Counted from the stretch's first letter, positions 34,889 through 48,930 are shown. The stretch is DNA of 64,000 nucleotides from Acytostelium subglobosum LB1 (GCF_000787575.1 NW_012236507.1:192253-256252), one strand, 5' to 3'. A program made the numbers and translations. Notes: generated by a model not told the origin, from the letters alone.

Positions 34889-35027
34889 CTATTCTGTGAA
34901 GTCTGGAACGTGTGCAATACTATCCAGGAGCTTGAAAAGGTCGATTTGGACATTGTCAGGAGCTCCTTCTGGAATGTTGGCAACTCCATGGTAGATGACA
35001 TTGATTGGAATGTTGATCACGTACAAG
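34889..35027 (-). other. Possible coding exon of an unknown small gene
   Basis: A minus frame reads VINIPINVIYHGVANIPEGA, then PDNVQIDLFKLLDSIAHVPDFTE, and ends with TAG at 34889-34891. Its codon use and composition look protein-like. No ATG lies upstream in frame. An in-frame stop lies about 30 codon positions further up, so a start would need an upstream exon. I could not find a convincing donor. The rest of 34691-35138 holds nothing I recognise. Confidence 0.3.
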
Positions 35028-35138
35028 TAATAATAAATAATATTACTCAATCAAACTAGGTGAAGATGCCAACCCATCTGATGCCATTGGCATTTAAAAG
35101 ACACCTCCATGAATGAATGAGTGACAATGATGATCATT

Positions 35139-38100
35139 TTACTGTAACTCTGTTTGGCAGAGTGGACAGGTGGACTTGTGACTGGTGGAGAACCACTTGT
35201 AGATACAACCAGCGTGGAACTTGTTCTTGCAGGTCTTGCATTGGAACTTGGGAATGGTGCCGTTGAAGAAGAGACTGTAACAGATGGGACAGAGGTCCAC
35301 GCCCTGGAAGTGCTTGTCCAGCGAGCTCTTCCACAGCAGACACACGTCCAGGATCGATCCGTCCTGGGTGAGCAGCAGCGATGTCATTGACAGCAGCCAC
35401 TTCCTCCACTGCATCTCAGTGACGCCGATCCTCTTGGAGAACTCCACTTGCAGCACGCGCAGCGGGTACGCGTCGGGGATCTGCAGCGACAGCGAGATGG
35501 TCATCTCGTCCTTCTCGTAGTTGGCCGTCACCTCCTTGATGGTGGACGACGCCTTGATGCTAAAGTTCGAGCCGGCAGGCTCCTTGTGCGCGTTGACCAG
35601 CTGTATCTCGTTCTTGATGATCAGCGGGCTGATGTAGTGCGTGATGTACGCGTCGACCTGCTGCGAGATCTTGCTGCTGCAGTCGTCCGACCACCAGCAT
35701 CGCGCCATGCTCGGCAGGTTGTTTACCAGCACGTAGATCATGTAGGCGCAGCAGTGCTGCACGTTGGCATAAGTGATCTCTGTGTCGACACGCGGCAGCT
35801 CATCATAGTCGACGTGTGGCGCTGAGTGATAGTCGTCCTTCTTGGTGAGTGGGAATATGCAGGTAAGCAGTGTCGATACCTTTCGCTTGTCGTTCAGGTA
35901 GCCATTGATCGGAGCCTTCTTGGTAAAGTCTTGCATGGCATAGTTGCGCAGCACCAGGTCCCAGACCATCAGTGTGCCAACCACCTTTGACATCAGGTGT
36001 TGGTCTTGCTTGTCAGCCTTGAGCTGCTTCCACAGTTCAAACTGTGTGAGGATGGCGGCCAGCTCGTCCGATATGATGTACTCTGTCGTGTCTTCGTCCA
36101 ACTCGAATGCCTTGACCAGCTCGACCGATTCATTGGTAAAGTATGATGCCAACAGATTGTAGGCTGTACGCTGGATGTTGGGATGCTCGCACTGCACAAG
36201 CTCGTACAGCTGCTTGAGGTTTAGCTGGGCGATTCTGAACTGCGTGGCCACGGGTATCTTGGCCAGCGTCGTCGAGTACAGGTCATAGAGAGCAACGTAC
36301 GCCAGGTTGGAGATGAGCGCGCGGCCGGCGATCCACTGGCCGACCAACAGCGACGACGTCTCAATCAGGTACTCCTCGCTCGTGTTGGGCAGAATGAAGC
36401 GCTGGTTGTCCGCCTTGGACAGGATGATGTTGAACAACTTGAGTGAGTTGTATCGCTTGAGCAGCGTGGGGTCCTGTGCGTCCTTCTCAGAGATCCACTG
36501 ATTGAGCAACGTCTGAATGAGCTGTGATTGATTGGTGGACAGGAACAGACTCTTGGCCACGACGAACTGTGAGGCCACGATGAACAACTGCGACAGGGGG
36601 ATCTCCATCACGTCCAGTTCGATCGCCTGATCCTTCATGAGTGCAGAGCGTGCCCGCAGGTGCCACTGTTGGATCATCTGAAGCAACTTGAGCAGGATGT
36701 GTCCCTCATGCTCATTGAGTGGATGTTCGTCGTCATACGTGGCGATCGAGCAGAGCAGTGAGATCTTGAAGCAGATTGGGTCGAGCGCGTTGGGCATCGA
36801 GCTTTGGATAGCCTCGAGGTCCTTGAACAAGGCTGTTCGTACCTGTTCGACGAATGGCGATCGCTGCTCGACGAGTGAGGGAAGGATGAGCTGGAACAGG
36901 TTGAGATTGTGATGTGACTGCACCACTGTGTCGTACGAGTTGTTCAAATGCTGTTGCTGTATCAGCGCGATGAATGCAATGCGCGCGGTAGTCAGGGTAG
37001 CCTCGGCCATCACACTAAGTATGTTCTTGAGCAGCAGCTGATTATTGTCCTGCACGCCCACCGCCAGTGTGTTGTCGCTGGCCAGAAGAATCTTCATCCA
37101 TGATGCCTGGCTGATTGATTGATCGTCTGTAGACACTGATCTGTTGACCATGGCCAACAGCACATCTTGTTTGAGTTGTTGCATTGATTGTAGTTTGTGC
37201 AATGTCGGACTGATTGGATTGTTACAGCCGATCGATAACAAGCCTGTGAGCACCTGGATGATCAGTTTGTCGCTATTGGTAGACTTGAGGATGGCCGTGA
37301 TTGGGTCTGACTCGGAACCATCCCTCTTCATCAGCTTGCCCATGATCTCAAACAAGTAGAGGTGCAGACGGAAGTACTGCTCCTGGGTGGCCAGGGGGAC
37401 GCTGTGGCGCTGGGGACGGAATGGCGACATGTCGGTCTGCAGCCAGGAGATGTCGAGAGCCATGGTGTACTTGGTGGCCGAGAGTGAGTAGTGTTGGTAG
37501 AGCTGTGCGAGTGAGGCGGCCAAGTCGTTTGTGCCAATCACGTCCAGGGTGAGGGTCGCCAGGAACTGTGTGTCTGGCGCGCGCAGTCCATGCAGGTTGT
37601 CAAAGATGATCGGCAGCAAGATGGTAGTGGTCGAGTGATTGTGCAGTTGAAGTGTGTTCGTGTCGGAGCAGATGGTCTTGCGCAGTTGATTGGTGTAGAC
37701 TGAGGTGTCGATGGATGTCTGGTGATGCAGGTGGATGGCTGACTTGGCAATCTCTTGCCACAGCGCTATCTTGGCCGGGTTCAGCTCGACCGTGCTGTGC
37801 AGGTCGTACAAGATGAATCTTGACGCATATATAAGGTTCGCGGCAGAGAACTCCATCTCGCCACCATTGAGCACGATCGCCAACACAATATCCTTGAGCT
37901 CATTAGTGACCCAGTTGATGATCGCGATGATGCTGGAGGTGTCTATGAGCGGGGAGTCTAAGGTTGAATGATTGATTGATTGACTGTGAGTGGGATGGTT
38001 CAAAAGGGTAGTTGATTGAATGGGGAGTATACTTACATGATCCATCGACAGGAGAGACGATCAGGACAGACATCAGTGAGTGCTTTGTCTGATTGATGGA

Positions 38101-40446
38101 GTGGAGTTGGAAGAGTTGGTTGTCGTGCTTGTGCTCAGAGTGGAGGTGGGTGTTGACAATGGTATTGAGGGATGCACAGGCGAGGGATGAGCGATCGCAC
38201 TTGAGTTGTGAAATGAGATTGACCAGGTAGACATTGTTCTGCTCGTCCTTTAGCATGTCAACCAGCTTGCTCCACACCGATTGGAAGTCCACCAGATCAT
38301 TGCCATTGGCAATCACCGTGAAGATATTGAACAAGTTATATATCGACTTTGAGTTTGATTGATTGAGCGCAAGCTTAATGTTGGGAAGGAGTGAGTCCTC
38401 GACGAATTGCTTGGTATCTAGGGGAGGGCGAGGGTAAGCGAGTGATTGGAGGTGATTGATTGAATGACGGCGACAACATACCTTTGATCTCGGGCTCGAG
38501 GAGTGCGCGAATGTTGAAGTGAGACAGGAGGACACCGATCATCTCAAACATGCGGTCTTGAAGTATGGCGTTGGAGAGGTTGAAGTGCTGGCAACAGAAT
38601 TGGAATAGCTGTTTGGACAGTTGTTGGAAGAGTGCTGGCGTGGTACTCTTGTGCTCAAAGAGTAGACGATATCTTGCAAACAGTGTGTTGATTGTGATTG
38701 CTTGTTGGCGTGGGTCTGGATTGGCTGCAGCATCTTGAGTGGCCGTGGTGTCATCATTGATGGGCTCGAGCTCCAGCAAAGCATTAGTGGTATGAGTGTA
38801 TAGGCGTTGGACAACATCATCGAGTGCGCTGGCCACCAGGTCATTCTGAGCGGCCACCAATCTTTGCATTGTTTCGCAAACATTCTTTGTCAACTGATGT
38901 GAGTAAGGCGAGTACTCCTTCATAAAGTATCCAAGCAATATCGATCCAAACAAGTTGGACACCAAGTATTTGACAATCGCTTGATTGGTCGACCATTTCC
39001 TTCATTGTTCCATTGATTGGGCGTGTGATTGGAATGATTCCAGAGTGTGCCAAGGGAGTGGGAGGGTCAGGAATGTTAGTGATCGATCAATCAGACTGGA
39101 CTGGACTGGATCGCGGACAACATACTTTGAACAGAATACAATACACTCGAGTACACTTGTGAGAAGGTAGGTAGTAGCGCGCTCACTTGAACCAAACTGC
39201 TTGATGTTCTCAAGTATCTCCAAACCCTTGAGTGTGTTGCCAAAGAACTCTTCAAAGAATGCCACGCTGTCGCCAACCACAGAGTTTGGAATGAAACTAA
39301 GGAATGGTAGCACCATTGGATATGATATCTCGTACGATCCATAGCAAGCAGTCCTCAAGAATGCCCAGAACCTTGGCAACACATGCTTCCTCGCATCCAC
39401 GCCCTCCCAAGCCTTCTCCTTGTATTCTGTATATGTTTGAATGAGGTGAGTTAGTCACATGATTGATTGATTGATTGATCATCACTACTCTATACTCACT
39501 CTTGAGGAATGAGATGATGGCATCCCACATGAAGAGATGTGTTGATGGATCCTTCTCGGAGAATAGACCGAGTATCTTGGTGGAGAAGTCTTTGAGGTTG
39601 TTGTCTGAGAAGTTGGGGACACGATTGATGATCGTGGTGATGAGGCGATAGCAAGTCTTTCGAATGTATGCACTCTTTGATGAGAGGAATGAAAAGAATT
39701 GCTTCTCCAATGTCTCTTGATAGATGTCTTGATTGATACTTTGTGTCGTTGTAGTTGTCGAGGACGATGATGAAGATGATGATTGATCATCAGCTGAAGT
39801 GGACATTGATGTTGAGTTCTCAATCAGGTATTCAATTGCCAACAATGAGTTGGAGATACATCGATCATAACGGTCTTGGAGGACCTCGGGTGGGACTGAC
39901 TTGCCATCGCCCAATGTGCCAGTCGTCTCTTGCAGGTTCTCCGTCAGATATTGCAATGCAGTATCATGAGCGAACCTAAACACATCACTTCTCTTCTTCT
40001 CAGGGAAGATAGTCTATCATGTACGCGTCAGTATGATCACTCACTCGCTCAATCAATCAATCATGATTGATACACCACTTACATTGAATGATTGAAGTGC
40101 AGTGTTGTATGATTGATCCTTTTGATCACAGATGGAGAATAGCCATGGACCAAAGAGATGTTTGACGTGTGGACCAAGGTTCTTGCCAACTTTGGTGCCG
40201 AGTGTGCCTAGACAGAGTGAGGACATCTCTCTAACCTTGCGATCGTCATCATTGACAAGCTTCCTATATGTCAACTCCCATGCACTTAGCAACGCGCGTA
40301 TCGATGCGCTACTATCTGTCTCCAAATCAATCTTTCCAAACAAACTATTCAACTCCTCCAATGCCTTCATTCTGCTCACTGCATCCTTCTTCAACAACTT
40401 CTTAAACTGTACTTGATAATCTGAATCAAGTTGCTATCATTGTTTG

Positions 40447-40508
<62 letters not shown>

Positions 40509-40798
40509 AATGTCTATGTCCCTGTGATGTGACTGTCTCTGTGTCTGTGTCGTGGCCACAACAACATACATATTCGGGATCTGTCGCGCTTGATAGCGTT
40601 GATGTGAATGCTGAGAAACCTAGGAAGCTAGCATTGTTTGCTGATGCCTCCCTTCATTGATTGATTGATTAAGTGATTGAGTGAGTATGAGTGAGACCAT
40701 GAACATCGTCCATCTTGTTGGTCCATCATGTTAATTGAACAATCATACCAGCTATTAGCACCCTTTGATCTGGCGTTCTTTGCCTTATCCTTTCCCAT
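35139..40798 (-). CDS. ltn1: Listerin E3 ubiquitin ligase (ribosome quality control)
   Basis: Predicted 1671 residues from eight exons: 40749..40798, 40570..40651, 40083..40433, 39500..40013, 39126..39426, 38482..38999, 38037..38417 and 35139..37957; all junctions are in frame. The N-terminus ([20 protein letters not shown], then [20 protein letters not shown]) is the conserved listerin head. A long HEAT-like helical body follows. The last ~50 residues are a variant [45 protein letters not shown], matching Ltn1. Listerin ubiquitinates nascent chains on stalled 60S subunits in the cytosol. Family length is about 1560-1770 residues, so the model is full length. The second intron carries a pure ATTG microsatellite. 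Confidence 0.95.
40451..40505. repeat. (ATTG)n microsatellite in an LTN1 intron
   Basis: An uninterrupted run of about 14 ATTG/GATT units fills much of the intron 40434..40569. It reads CAAT on the transcribed-sense strand. Confidence 0.85.
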
Positions 40799-41076
40799 CT
40801 TTCTCTACAAGGTCAAGTATGTACTATATATTATATATATATATATTATGTATATGTATACAAAAGGGTAATGTAATAACTACTTAAGTTCACTTCATTC
40901 ACACAGACATGTCATTCGCGAATCCACCTCGCACATTCATTCACTCAACTTGGAATGTGTGAACAAAACAGGAATCAGATGATCCTGACTTGTCCTTGGA
41001 CTTTGGACTTAGTAGTCATGACCCTTTTATTATTATACATGGAGATGCTGACTGAATGCCTTGGCACTTACATACA

Positions 41077-41555
41077 TTACAGTCTTGAGAGAGCCTTGAT
41101 TACATAACGAACGTATGATGGATTCTTTACAATCCATCTATCAGATAGATATGAACATGATAATACAACTCTTGAATCTGTATCCCTTATATAATTCATG
41201 GCATTCAATGCTAGAACATCTGCAATTCCCTTGCCTCTGTATATTATTTATCGTTGTTGTTGTTGTTGTTTCAAAGTTAGTATATGAATGATTGAATGAC
41301 TGAACGAATGATTGTTACCTTTGTGAGTCAGGTACGAATGTATGATAGAAGTTATATTCATTGCCACTTCTGTTGTAGTCTAGCACTGCAATGTCTTTGT
41401 TGGTCATACGAATGATTGATTGAATGAAAGAGGAGAGAGGCGAGGTTAGTATATCAACTTGGAACAAGGTCCAGAGAGTCAGGTAGACAACGCAACATAC
41501 CTCCATTGTCAAAGGTGATACTAAAGTTCTTATCCTTATTATGAACGACTGACAT
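41077..41555 (-). CDS. NATD1-like small GNAT acetyltransferase
   Basis: Predicted 93 residues from exons 41501..41555, 41319..41385 and 41077..41236. The motif order is that of the small COG2388/NATD1 family of N-acetyltransferases: VLDYNRSGNEYNFYHTFVPD, then the acetyl-CoA loop RGKGIADVLALNAMNYIRD, then LSCSYLSDRWIVKNPSYV. The length (family about 90-115) and the RGKGIA loop support it. The substrate is unknown for the family. The gene is too small and too fragmented to show as one open frame; splice-site matching recovered it. Confidence 0.85.
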
Positions 41556-41878
41556 GTCTCTAATATATATGTATATATGTATGTATGTATGTTTGAATGA
41601 ATTAAAGAATGAATGGAAGATTGAGAGAGGTAGAACTTGTGTGTATGTGTGTGGATCTCGTTGAAATTTCAAAGTGTCCTAATTAAGTTGATTTCCTTAT
41701 TTGGAGTCGGGTCTTGGAGTATTGAGGTATGGATACACTCACTCAAGAGTGATTGATTTAATAAGGATATAATATATATTATGTGTATATATATCATCCA
41801 AATGTGAATTTTAATCACATGGATGAAACTTGAAAAGGCCTCACGAGGCCAAAGGGTCCAACTGAATGATTGATCAGA
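41556..41878. other. Intergenic with a short GC-rich hairpin
   Basis: AT-rich spacer between two minus-strand genes. GGCCTC-AC-GAGGCC (41837-41850) is a 6-base-stem hairpin about 30 bases past the stop of the zinc-finger gene and might mark its 3' end. Confidence 0.4.
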
Positions 41879-43418
41879 TCATACAACTACATCAATTGGA
41901 TCACTACTCTCTCCATCACCACTGCCCAGTGGAGGAGGTGATAGTGATGCATGGTAGGTTGGACGCATAGGCAGTGTGGGTGGCAGCGTGATCTTTTCGG
42001 CGCGAGTGTGATTGTTTGAGTTGACCTTGATATTGTACATGTGGAACTTGAGTGTGTCGCCACCAGCATCATACTGTGATGGTGGACTCAATGACACTGG
42101 CGATGAGCCCATTGGTGTGGACGCATTGGCGCTGGCACTGGCACTGGAGCTTGGCTCACGTCTATGATGACCCTTCTTCTTTGATGATTGTGTTGGTGTT
42201 GTTGATGGTTGGGTGATGGCGGCGATGGACGACGATGTCGATGGTCCGGTGGCCGATGACGCACGTGCCTGCTTGTTGTTGCTGTCTGTGATGGCGCTGT
42301 CAGAGTCGTCGTCGCCAGACTCTGAGTTGAGGTTGCGCTGCGCCTTGGTCTGATGGTAGCCACAGAATGGCTGCAGCTTCCACTTCTGCACGGGTATGTT
42401 GCACTTCTTTGAGTTCTTCTTGTTCTTGTTCTCGTACTGACACCAGACAAAGTCCGAGTTGGGGTCGAGTGGCGCGTGATGCCAACAGTACTTGCAGTTG
42501 GCTAATGCCTTGCCCTTGCACAGACGGTCCTTGCCAAAGGCCATACAATAGCCCTCGTGTCCCTCGGCCAATCCAGGTGGTATCTCATCCAACATCATTG
42601 TTTGTGGTGGCTGTGTCAGTGACTGTTGAGTGGGATGTTGTTGTTGTTGTTGTTGCAGTCCCCTGCTACTGGACAACGCGGCCATGGAAACATCCTCAGC
42701 GTCAGACTTGTCTCTGTCTGGCAACATGGAGTACATGTCCTCACCTGGTGCTAAGCCCTTATTCGTTGGTGACACTGTTGGTGGACGAATATGCATTTGG
42801 CCACCAAGTCTACCATTCGACTTCTTGGACGATGATCCATTTGGTGCCCTCTCCCTCTTAACATGTTGTCTCTCTCTATCTCTATCTATATGTTGTTGTT
42901 GTTGTTGCTGTAGTTGTTCTCTGTCTGTATCCCTATCTCGGTCTCTATTATCTCTATTTCCAACATTTGGCGATATCAACAACATGTTGGAATTGTGTGA
43001 TGAGTGGAGTGGCAACAGTGGGGGAAGTGATGTGGGGTGGGCTTGAGGCTTTGTCGCGAACCTGGACTCTGAATCAGAGTCAGAAGACACCTCTTCAAAC
43101 TTTAACAATCTATCTAATAAGAACCTATTTAATTGATTGAGTGATTGAATGGGGGTGATGGTGGGTAGGGTGGGATAGTTCCAGTTAGTGTATGTTTGAT
43201 TGAATGATTGGTTGATGTTAGTTAACATACCTCTTCTCAGAGGCCAACTTCTTTAATTGCTTCTTGGCATGCTCCAATTGAATAATAGTATCATCCTTCT
43301 CTTCAGCAATCACACTAAACTTCCTCTTCAAACTTGAATAAAGTGCTCTATAATCAACACTTGGATCACATCCTTGTTGTTGTTGTTGTTGTTGTTGATG
43401 TTGATATCTATTGTCCAT
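41879..43418 (-). CDS. Coiled-coil protein with two C3H zinc modules (KANSL2/INO80D-type)
   Basis: Predicted 477 residues from exons 43231..43418 and 41879..43124. The N-terminus has a poly-Gln run and a coiled coil (about 25-65, YRALYSSLKRKFSVIAEEKD). Long Ser-, Gln- and Arg/Asp-rich stretches surround a compact cysteine-rich core at about residues 265-340. The core has two modules, GYCMAFGKDRLCKGKALANC with KYCWHH, and FVWCQYENKNKK with CNIPVQ and PFCGYH. The spacing matches the zf-C3Hc3H 'potential DNA-binding' domain found in KANSL2 of the NSL complex and in INO80D. A chromatin-regulator role is inferred from that; which complex is unknown. Confidence 0.75.
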
Positions 43419-44350
43419 CACTATAGTTATTATATTGTTAATAAGTTGAGTCTAATAAACTAAGAAATAAGTGGTGTGGTGGAATGATTCCGTCCCGACA
43501 TAGTGACGTCACAAACGTACCTTTAGAAATTTCCTCAAAACCTATATTCCTATATATATATATCTTCGTTTAACTATATCAGAGTAATAATGAATGAATG
43601 ATTGTTGAGGTGAGGCAGAACGATTTGATGGAGTGGATGAATAGTTAAAGACAGGGCAGGGCAAACATGACCTTGTTTACTTTACTTGGTTAGTGTTGGG
43701 GGAAAAGTGAGGTGATAAGTTGTTTCATGATGACGGCGATGGATGGATTGATGGTTGGCAGGTAGGGCAGGTTGGGTTGTTGTTGACTTTATTTGATCAT
43801 CATCACGATTCCTTTTTTCACTGATCACAAAGGGTATACCCTTCCCCACGATCACCAGGCACCTAATGTAGGTCTGGTCACAACACTACCCCCCACTCGT
43901 CAATCACATTGTTCTAATTTGATGACAAACAAGTCAAAGACTTTGATTCGAATGGTCGGCAACCAAACCCCCACGAATGCATGCCCCCACTGCCACCATA
44001 TTTGGCAACCTCTCTGTTTGATTGATTGATCGTTTGAAGCGAGTGAGTGATAGACATATATATATGTGTGATTGATTACTTGATTGATTGGTTGGATGAT
44101 TAATGGATGGAGTCTTTGCCAATGATTATACTTAGAGTACTTGACGAACCGACACTTTGAAACATCCACCTCAATGATGGTTGGATACAGACGTTTGGCA
44201 TCCAATAACAGGAGGTTATTTATGGAACGCCAGATAAGAGACAGGTCTTCAAAGTCCACACTTACTCACTAAATGATTCATTCGTTGAATCAACCAATCA
44301 ATCAACCTGGTATACAAATGTCTCATGTTAAGATATAGCAAGCATAGTGG
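43419..44350. other. Intergenic with a doubtful minus-strand exon
   Basis: A minus frame at about 44130-44262 reads DFEDLSLIWRSINNLLLLDA, then KRLYPTIIEVDVSKCRF, which looks protein-like. It has no ATG of its own, and no convincing splice partners were found. The remainder is AT-rich, with GATT runs and a telomere-unlike GGCAGGGC patch near 43655. Confidence 0.35.
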
Positions 44351-44596
44351 ATGGTCTCACAACTGAGGAGAAGATTGCTTGAGAATGATGAAACATCCGC
44401 TCCGCCAACTTCTTCAACTACTTCAACCACATCCACAACTACAACCTCCAACAATGCCCAAGAGTACAGATCCAAGACCATTAAGAAGAAGAAGTCAGAC
44501 AAGGTGGAACCGACCGTCCAGGATAAGAATAGGAAGAGACCCAAAGATGTGGACACCAAAGGTAGTGATGGTAGTTCGCGCGACCACAAGTTTTGA
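44351..44596 (+). CDS. Small basic low-complexity protein, doubtful
   Basis: An 81-codon frame starts with ATG at 44351 (MVSQLRRRLLENDETSAPPT), continues with a Ser/Thr run and ends in a Lys-rich hydrophilic tail. There is no domain, signal peptide or membrane segment. It could be a real small nuclear protein, or the last exon of a gene whose start I cannot see. Confidence 0.4.
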   Translation: MVSQLRRRLLENDETSAPPTSSTTSTTSTTTTSNNAQEYRSKTIKKKKSDKVEPTVQDKNRKRPKDVDTKGSDGSSRDHKF

Positions 44597-44737
44597 AGTG
44601 GCGCCGTAGTGAACATCATCCCAACTTTCATTCATTCAATCAAATGCACAAGTAATACATCTCATTCATTCATATATATATACTTATTCTTACTTACTTT
44701 GTTGGTTGAGGTGTGATATACGATAGGATAGAAGGTC

Positions 44738-47700
44738 ATGACGCTTCAACACATGTCGCGACAGAATAGTACATTGTTCGACCTGTTACTTGAAGGCGAC
44801 TTTGAATCAGTTGTTAGGACATTGTTTGAACAACAACAACAACAACATCACCAACATCAACAACAGAGTGATCACAGCAGCAATAACAACAACAACAATA
44901 ATAACAATGATAATCAAGATGATCTGCCACAAGATAGAGAACTATGTCTATCACTACTATTACAGATATCTATAACAGATGAACAGTTGCGTACTATGCT
45001 ACATGAGAACACACCTAGTATGACACCTCACATGGCCAGCTCACTTGCACGTCTAACCGCCTACCAATGTCTGGACCTCAAGCCACTCTTCATCTTTGCC
45101 GAAGATGAACTACAACAATGGAAGAAGTTAGGTCATGTATGTTCATTCACTCATTCGTTCATTCGTTCATTCAATCATTCAATCATACTTACTAACTCAT
45201 TCACGTATAGACTGACCAGATGGTATCATTCATACAGTCAACGCGCAATGTACAGCATGCATTCGAGAATGGTGACTGCGCGATGAAGTTGAAGCTGGTG
45301 CTCAGTGACTTGATTGCTTTGTTACACCATGCCGAGCATCAACATGAGTTACACATCATCAAGAAGACTACACAGATGGGCAGTGTTGACCTGGACACAT
45401 TTGCATCGGGTCAAAGATCATACGAGTCCATCGTACTCGATCTGCCCATCTACCTCACCGAGCTCAGTTACATCCTGCCACTTATAGCTCATCTCTTTGG
45501 ACATCTGTTGGACTTCAATGTAAGTTATGTTATGACGTCCACACCTCATCAACGCGTTACCGGTCACTCACTCATTCATTCATTCATTCAGGTCATACTT
45601 GGATCGATGCTGTTCCTCAAGCAAGCAGCGCACTTGGTTTACATCATGGCATTGAACAACCCGGTGGACTTTAAGGATATTGTGGACTCGGTTGTGTTGG
45701 CATCGATAGACTTGGTGGGCATGGATAGGATACGAATGGTGCTCTGCAAGTTGTGTCGACTGTCACCATTCGCTGCAACATACATTAGACAAAAGTTGGT
45801 CGAGCGCACACTACTACCGGACCTGGTACTCCACATCACCTCGAGATACATCCATGATGAAGTTGACTTTATCTGCAACATTATCACCAATCGACAGGAA
45901 TACCTCTGGATCAAAGATCACCTTGCACAAAAGGAGACGCCAGCCTTCAACGAGATCAGGGAGACATTGTTATCCATGGTATGTTTGATCATGATCACTT
46001 GAGCGTACTCTGGCTAACATCCAATCATTCAAACATAGTTGGATAGCTCGACCAAGTCATCATCAGTGGAGGGCGCAGTTGATATCGATGTCAACTCAAT
46101 CATAAGGGTGTATTGTGGCATGGGAGGAGTGTTGGGCATCAAGCTCAACCCAAACGAGGTGACACTTTCCATTGGATTACTCGAGAAGAACATGTCCTCC
46201 ACTGGCAAAGACAACAGATCATTTCCAAAACTATTCCTTTGCTTCCTCCTCGCGGTTGAAGGTCTACTTCGCATTGTGCCACCAGTATGTTATTCCTGGA
46301 TCGCATGTAAATCATTCCAATCACTCACACATTCAACATGACCCTCATACTTAGAGACGCGTAACAGAATGCTTTGATAACTTGTTGAAGGTGACATCAT
46401 GCAATGATTTGATGTTGTTGATCGCGATATACTTCCACACGAGACAACTACAGAACATTGTGGCGACGGTCAAGACTATCCTGGGCTTCCGCCCATCGAT
46501 CCATACAGAGAGTTTGAATCAAATTGGTGAATTGCTCACCAAGGATATATTCCCCGAGGCATTGGTCGCCATGAAGTCATCACTGTTGCCCTACGTTGAC
46601 AACCTATCAAACAATCGCGATCAGCAAAACACGTCGATCATGTGCATCTACCATCTACTCAGCGAGCGAATCTTTGAAAAGTACGAGACTGACGTTGGTG
46701 CATGGATCTGGGCTCAGACCCTCAAGGCATCCACACCCGTCCACTACCTTCTCCCGTCCTGTCTCGACAAGCTTGTCAAAAAGTATGCATGTCCAAGATC
46801 CAGGATGGCCATGCCCACTGGCACGATCACTAACTCATCCATTCCATTCCAACACTCATACTAGCATCATTGAACCAACGATCACAACAAACAATCCATT
46901 GTTCTACATGAAGAGGATTGCTGAATGGACGATATCAAGTGTGTTTGCTACAAGTGCCAAGACCTCACAAGTTGTCCAAGTACTTGTTGTATACTATGCT
47001 CTACGCTACAACGACAGTGTAATGAAGCTAAAAGAGACATTGAAGGGCAAGACACCCAGTCTACTAGTCGAGTCAACACAGTGTAAGTCCATGGTCACAC
47101 TCATTCGATCACTCATCACTCACTCCCTCCATCAATCAATCATAGTGAAAGAGTATTCAATCGAATTCCTCTCGAAGCTACCCATTCAGAAGTGCATCAA
47201 CATCATTCAATCCAATCAAGCGGACTACTTCTTCATCATTCCACCATTCCTCTACCTCATCTCCTCTCAATTCCCTCAGTTCTTCAATGTTAGTCTACTC
47301 CTTGGCGAAGAGGAGAAGTTATCAAAGTTAGTATTTATGGGATGGACGCGACCCATGCGTGGCGTGCATGACTGACACTCATTCACTCAATCAATCACTC
47401 ATTGATAGCTCAATCGATCAGTTCCAATTCATTCCTCAATTCAATCGTAGGGCCGTGTTGCCTAATGGTAAGAGCGACTTTAAGGAGCTTGTAAATATTT
47501 GTCAAAGGGCGGCGGAGCAACCGACCACCACTCATCTGTTGCTCAACTACCTTGGAACGCTGGCCGATGGCGAGCTCATTGTATATATATTCCCACTCAT
47601 TCAACACTTGCTGCCCATACTGATTGAACAACGTGCCAATCCGCCCGTCGAGGGACTCATCGCACCGTTCGCCGAGCTTTGGAGCCGGGTGTTCCCCTTG

Positions 47701-48930
47701 GAGCAATCGGACATTGCACTTAAGACGATCAATGTTCTCACGACCACTAGTGCATCACCGAGTATACTGGTCGTCCAGTCGCAGTACAATCACACCGACA
47801 TCATCTCTGACCCACTTCTAGTGTTCCGCGCGCATCCCACCGTCTTCAACTGCCCTCCACTCTTCAACATCCTTCTGCACATCCTATACTTCTACATGAT
47901 GTCCTCCAAGAAGTACCTCCAGAACCAGATCCAGATCGCGCCAGTGGTATGTCCATCATCAACCAATCAATCAATCAATCATACTAACTCAATCATTCGA
48001 TCAATCAACCAACAGGGAAGTGGCAAACAGGAAGAGATAACTACATTGATATTGACTCAAGAGAGCTCAATCATTCAGATACTTCTGGAACTTTGTGTTG
48101 TCAATAGGATAGGCGCCAAGGATGTACTGAACTCACATGTTGACAATGAAGTGGACTCTTTGGACGCGAATGATTCGAACACCAGCAACAGCAACAAGCT
48201 CAAGCGAACTCAAACACATGCATATACATCAGCGGACATTGAAGAGATACGTTGCAACATTTGTAACTTCATTCATCAACTGTTCATCGAGAAGCCATTG
48301 CTTGTTAAACTCATTCACTTCCAAGGCTACATGGCACAGCTGCTACCAATCACCGTGACTCACATACCTTCGATGCACATCTGCTTTGACTTCTTGCCCG
48401 AGTTGCTCAACCTGCCCAGCGTGGACAAGCAGGTGTTCTCCATCCAGCTCGTGGCATTCCTGGCCGAGAAGTATCCAATACCAAAGTCACTGCGCATCTG
48501 TCGCCAGGCACTGGGACGCATTGGATTCAATCTGCAACAGGCCAACAATGTTAATGTCAATGTCAATGTCAATGCCCAACCACCGCCACCATCACAGGCC
48601 ATGATGATGGAGGACTTTGACAAGGTGTCATTCATCAGACAGACACTGCCCTCGATGACCAGGATTGCCAAGACCTATCCAGTGCTAGCTGAAGAGTGTC
48701 TACAGATATTGATCGATCAGTTGCCAGACAAACAGATCTATGCCAGTCAACATCAACATCAACAACAACATGATCCACAGCAACAACAACAACAGCAACA
48801 ACTTGATATAACATCAATAGCTCAGACATCATCAATGACACGTTGGCTCAGTGTGATGGACAAGAGCGACATTCAAACAGAGCTTCATCAAGCCATCCAG
48901 ATCATCATCAAGAATCTTACAAAGACTTAG
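44738..48930 (+). CDS. ints2: Integrator complex subunit 2
   Basis: Predicted 1206 residues, almost the length of human INTS2 (about 1204), from nine exons: 44738..45136, 45211..45519, 45592..45978, 46039..46284, 46355..46782, 46865..47082, 47146..47326, 47409..47946 and 48016..48930. All exons join in frame. It is entirely helical, with a poly-Gln/Asn insert near residues 30-60. Diagnostic segments include IRVYCGMGGVLGIKLNPNEV and, late in the protein, HIPSMHICFDFLPELLNLPS with KYPIPKSLRICRQALGRIGF. Integrator cleaves snRNA and other nascent transcripts in the nucleus; INTS2 is a core scaffold subunit. The start Met is supported by an upstream AT-rich leader; a second Met lies five codons downstream. 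Confidence 0.9.
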
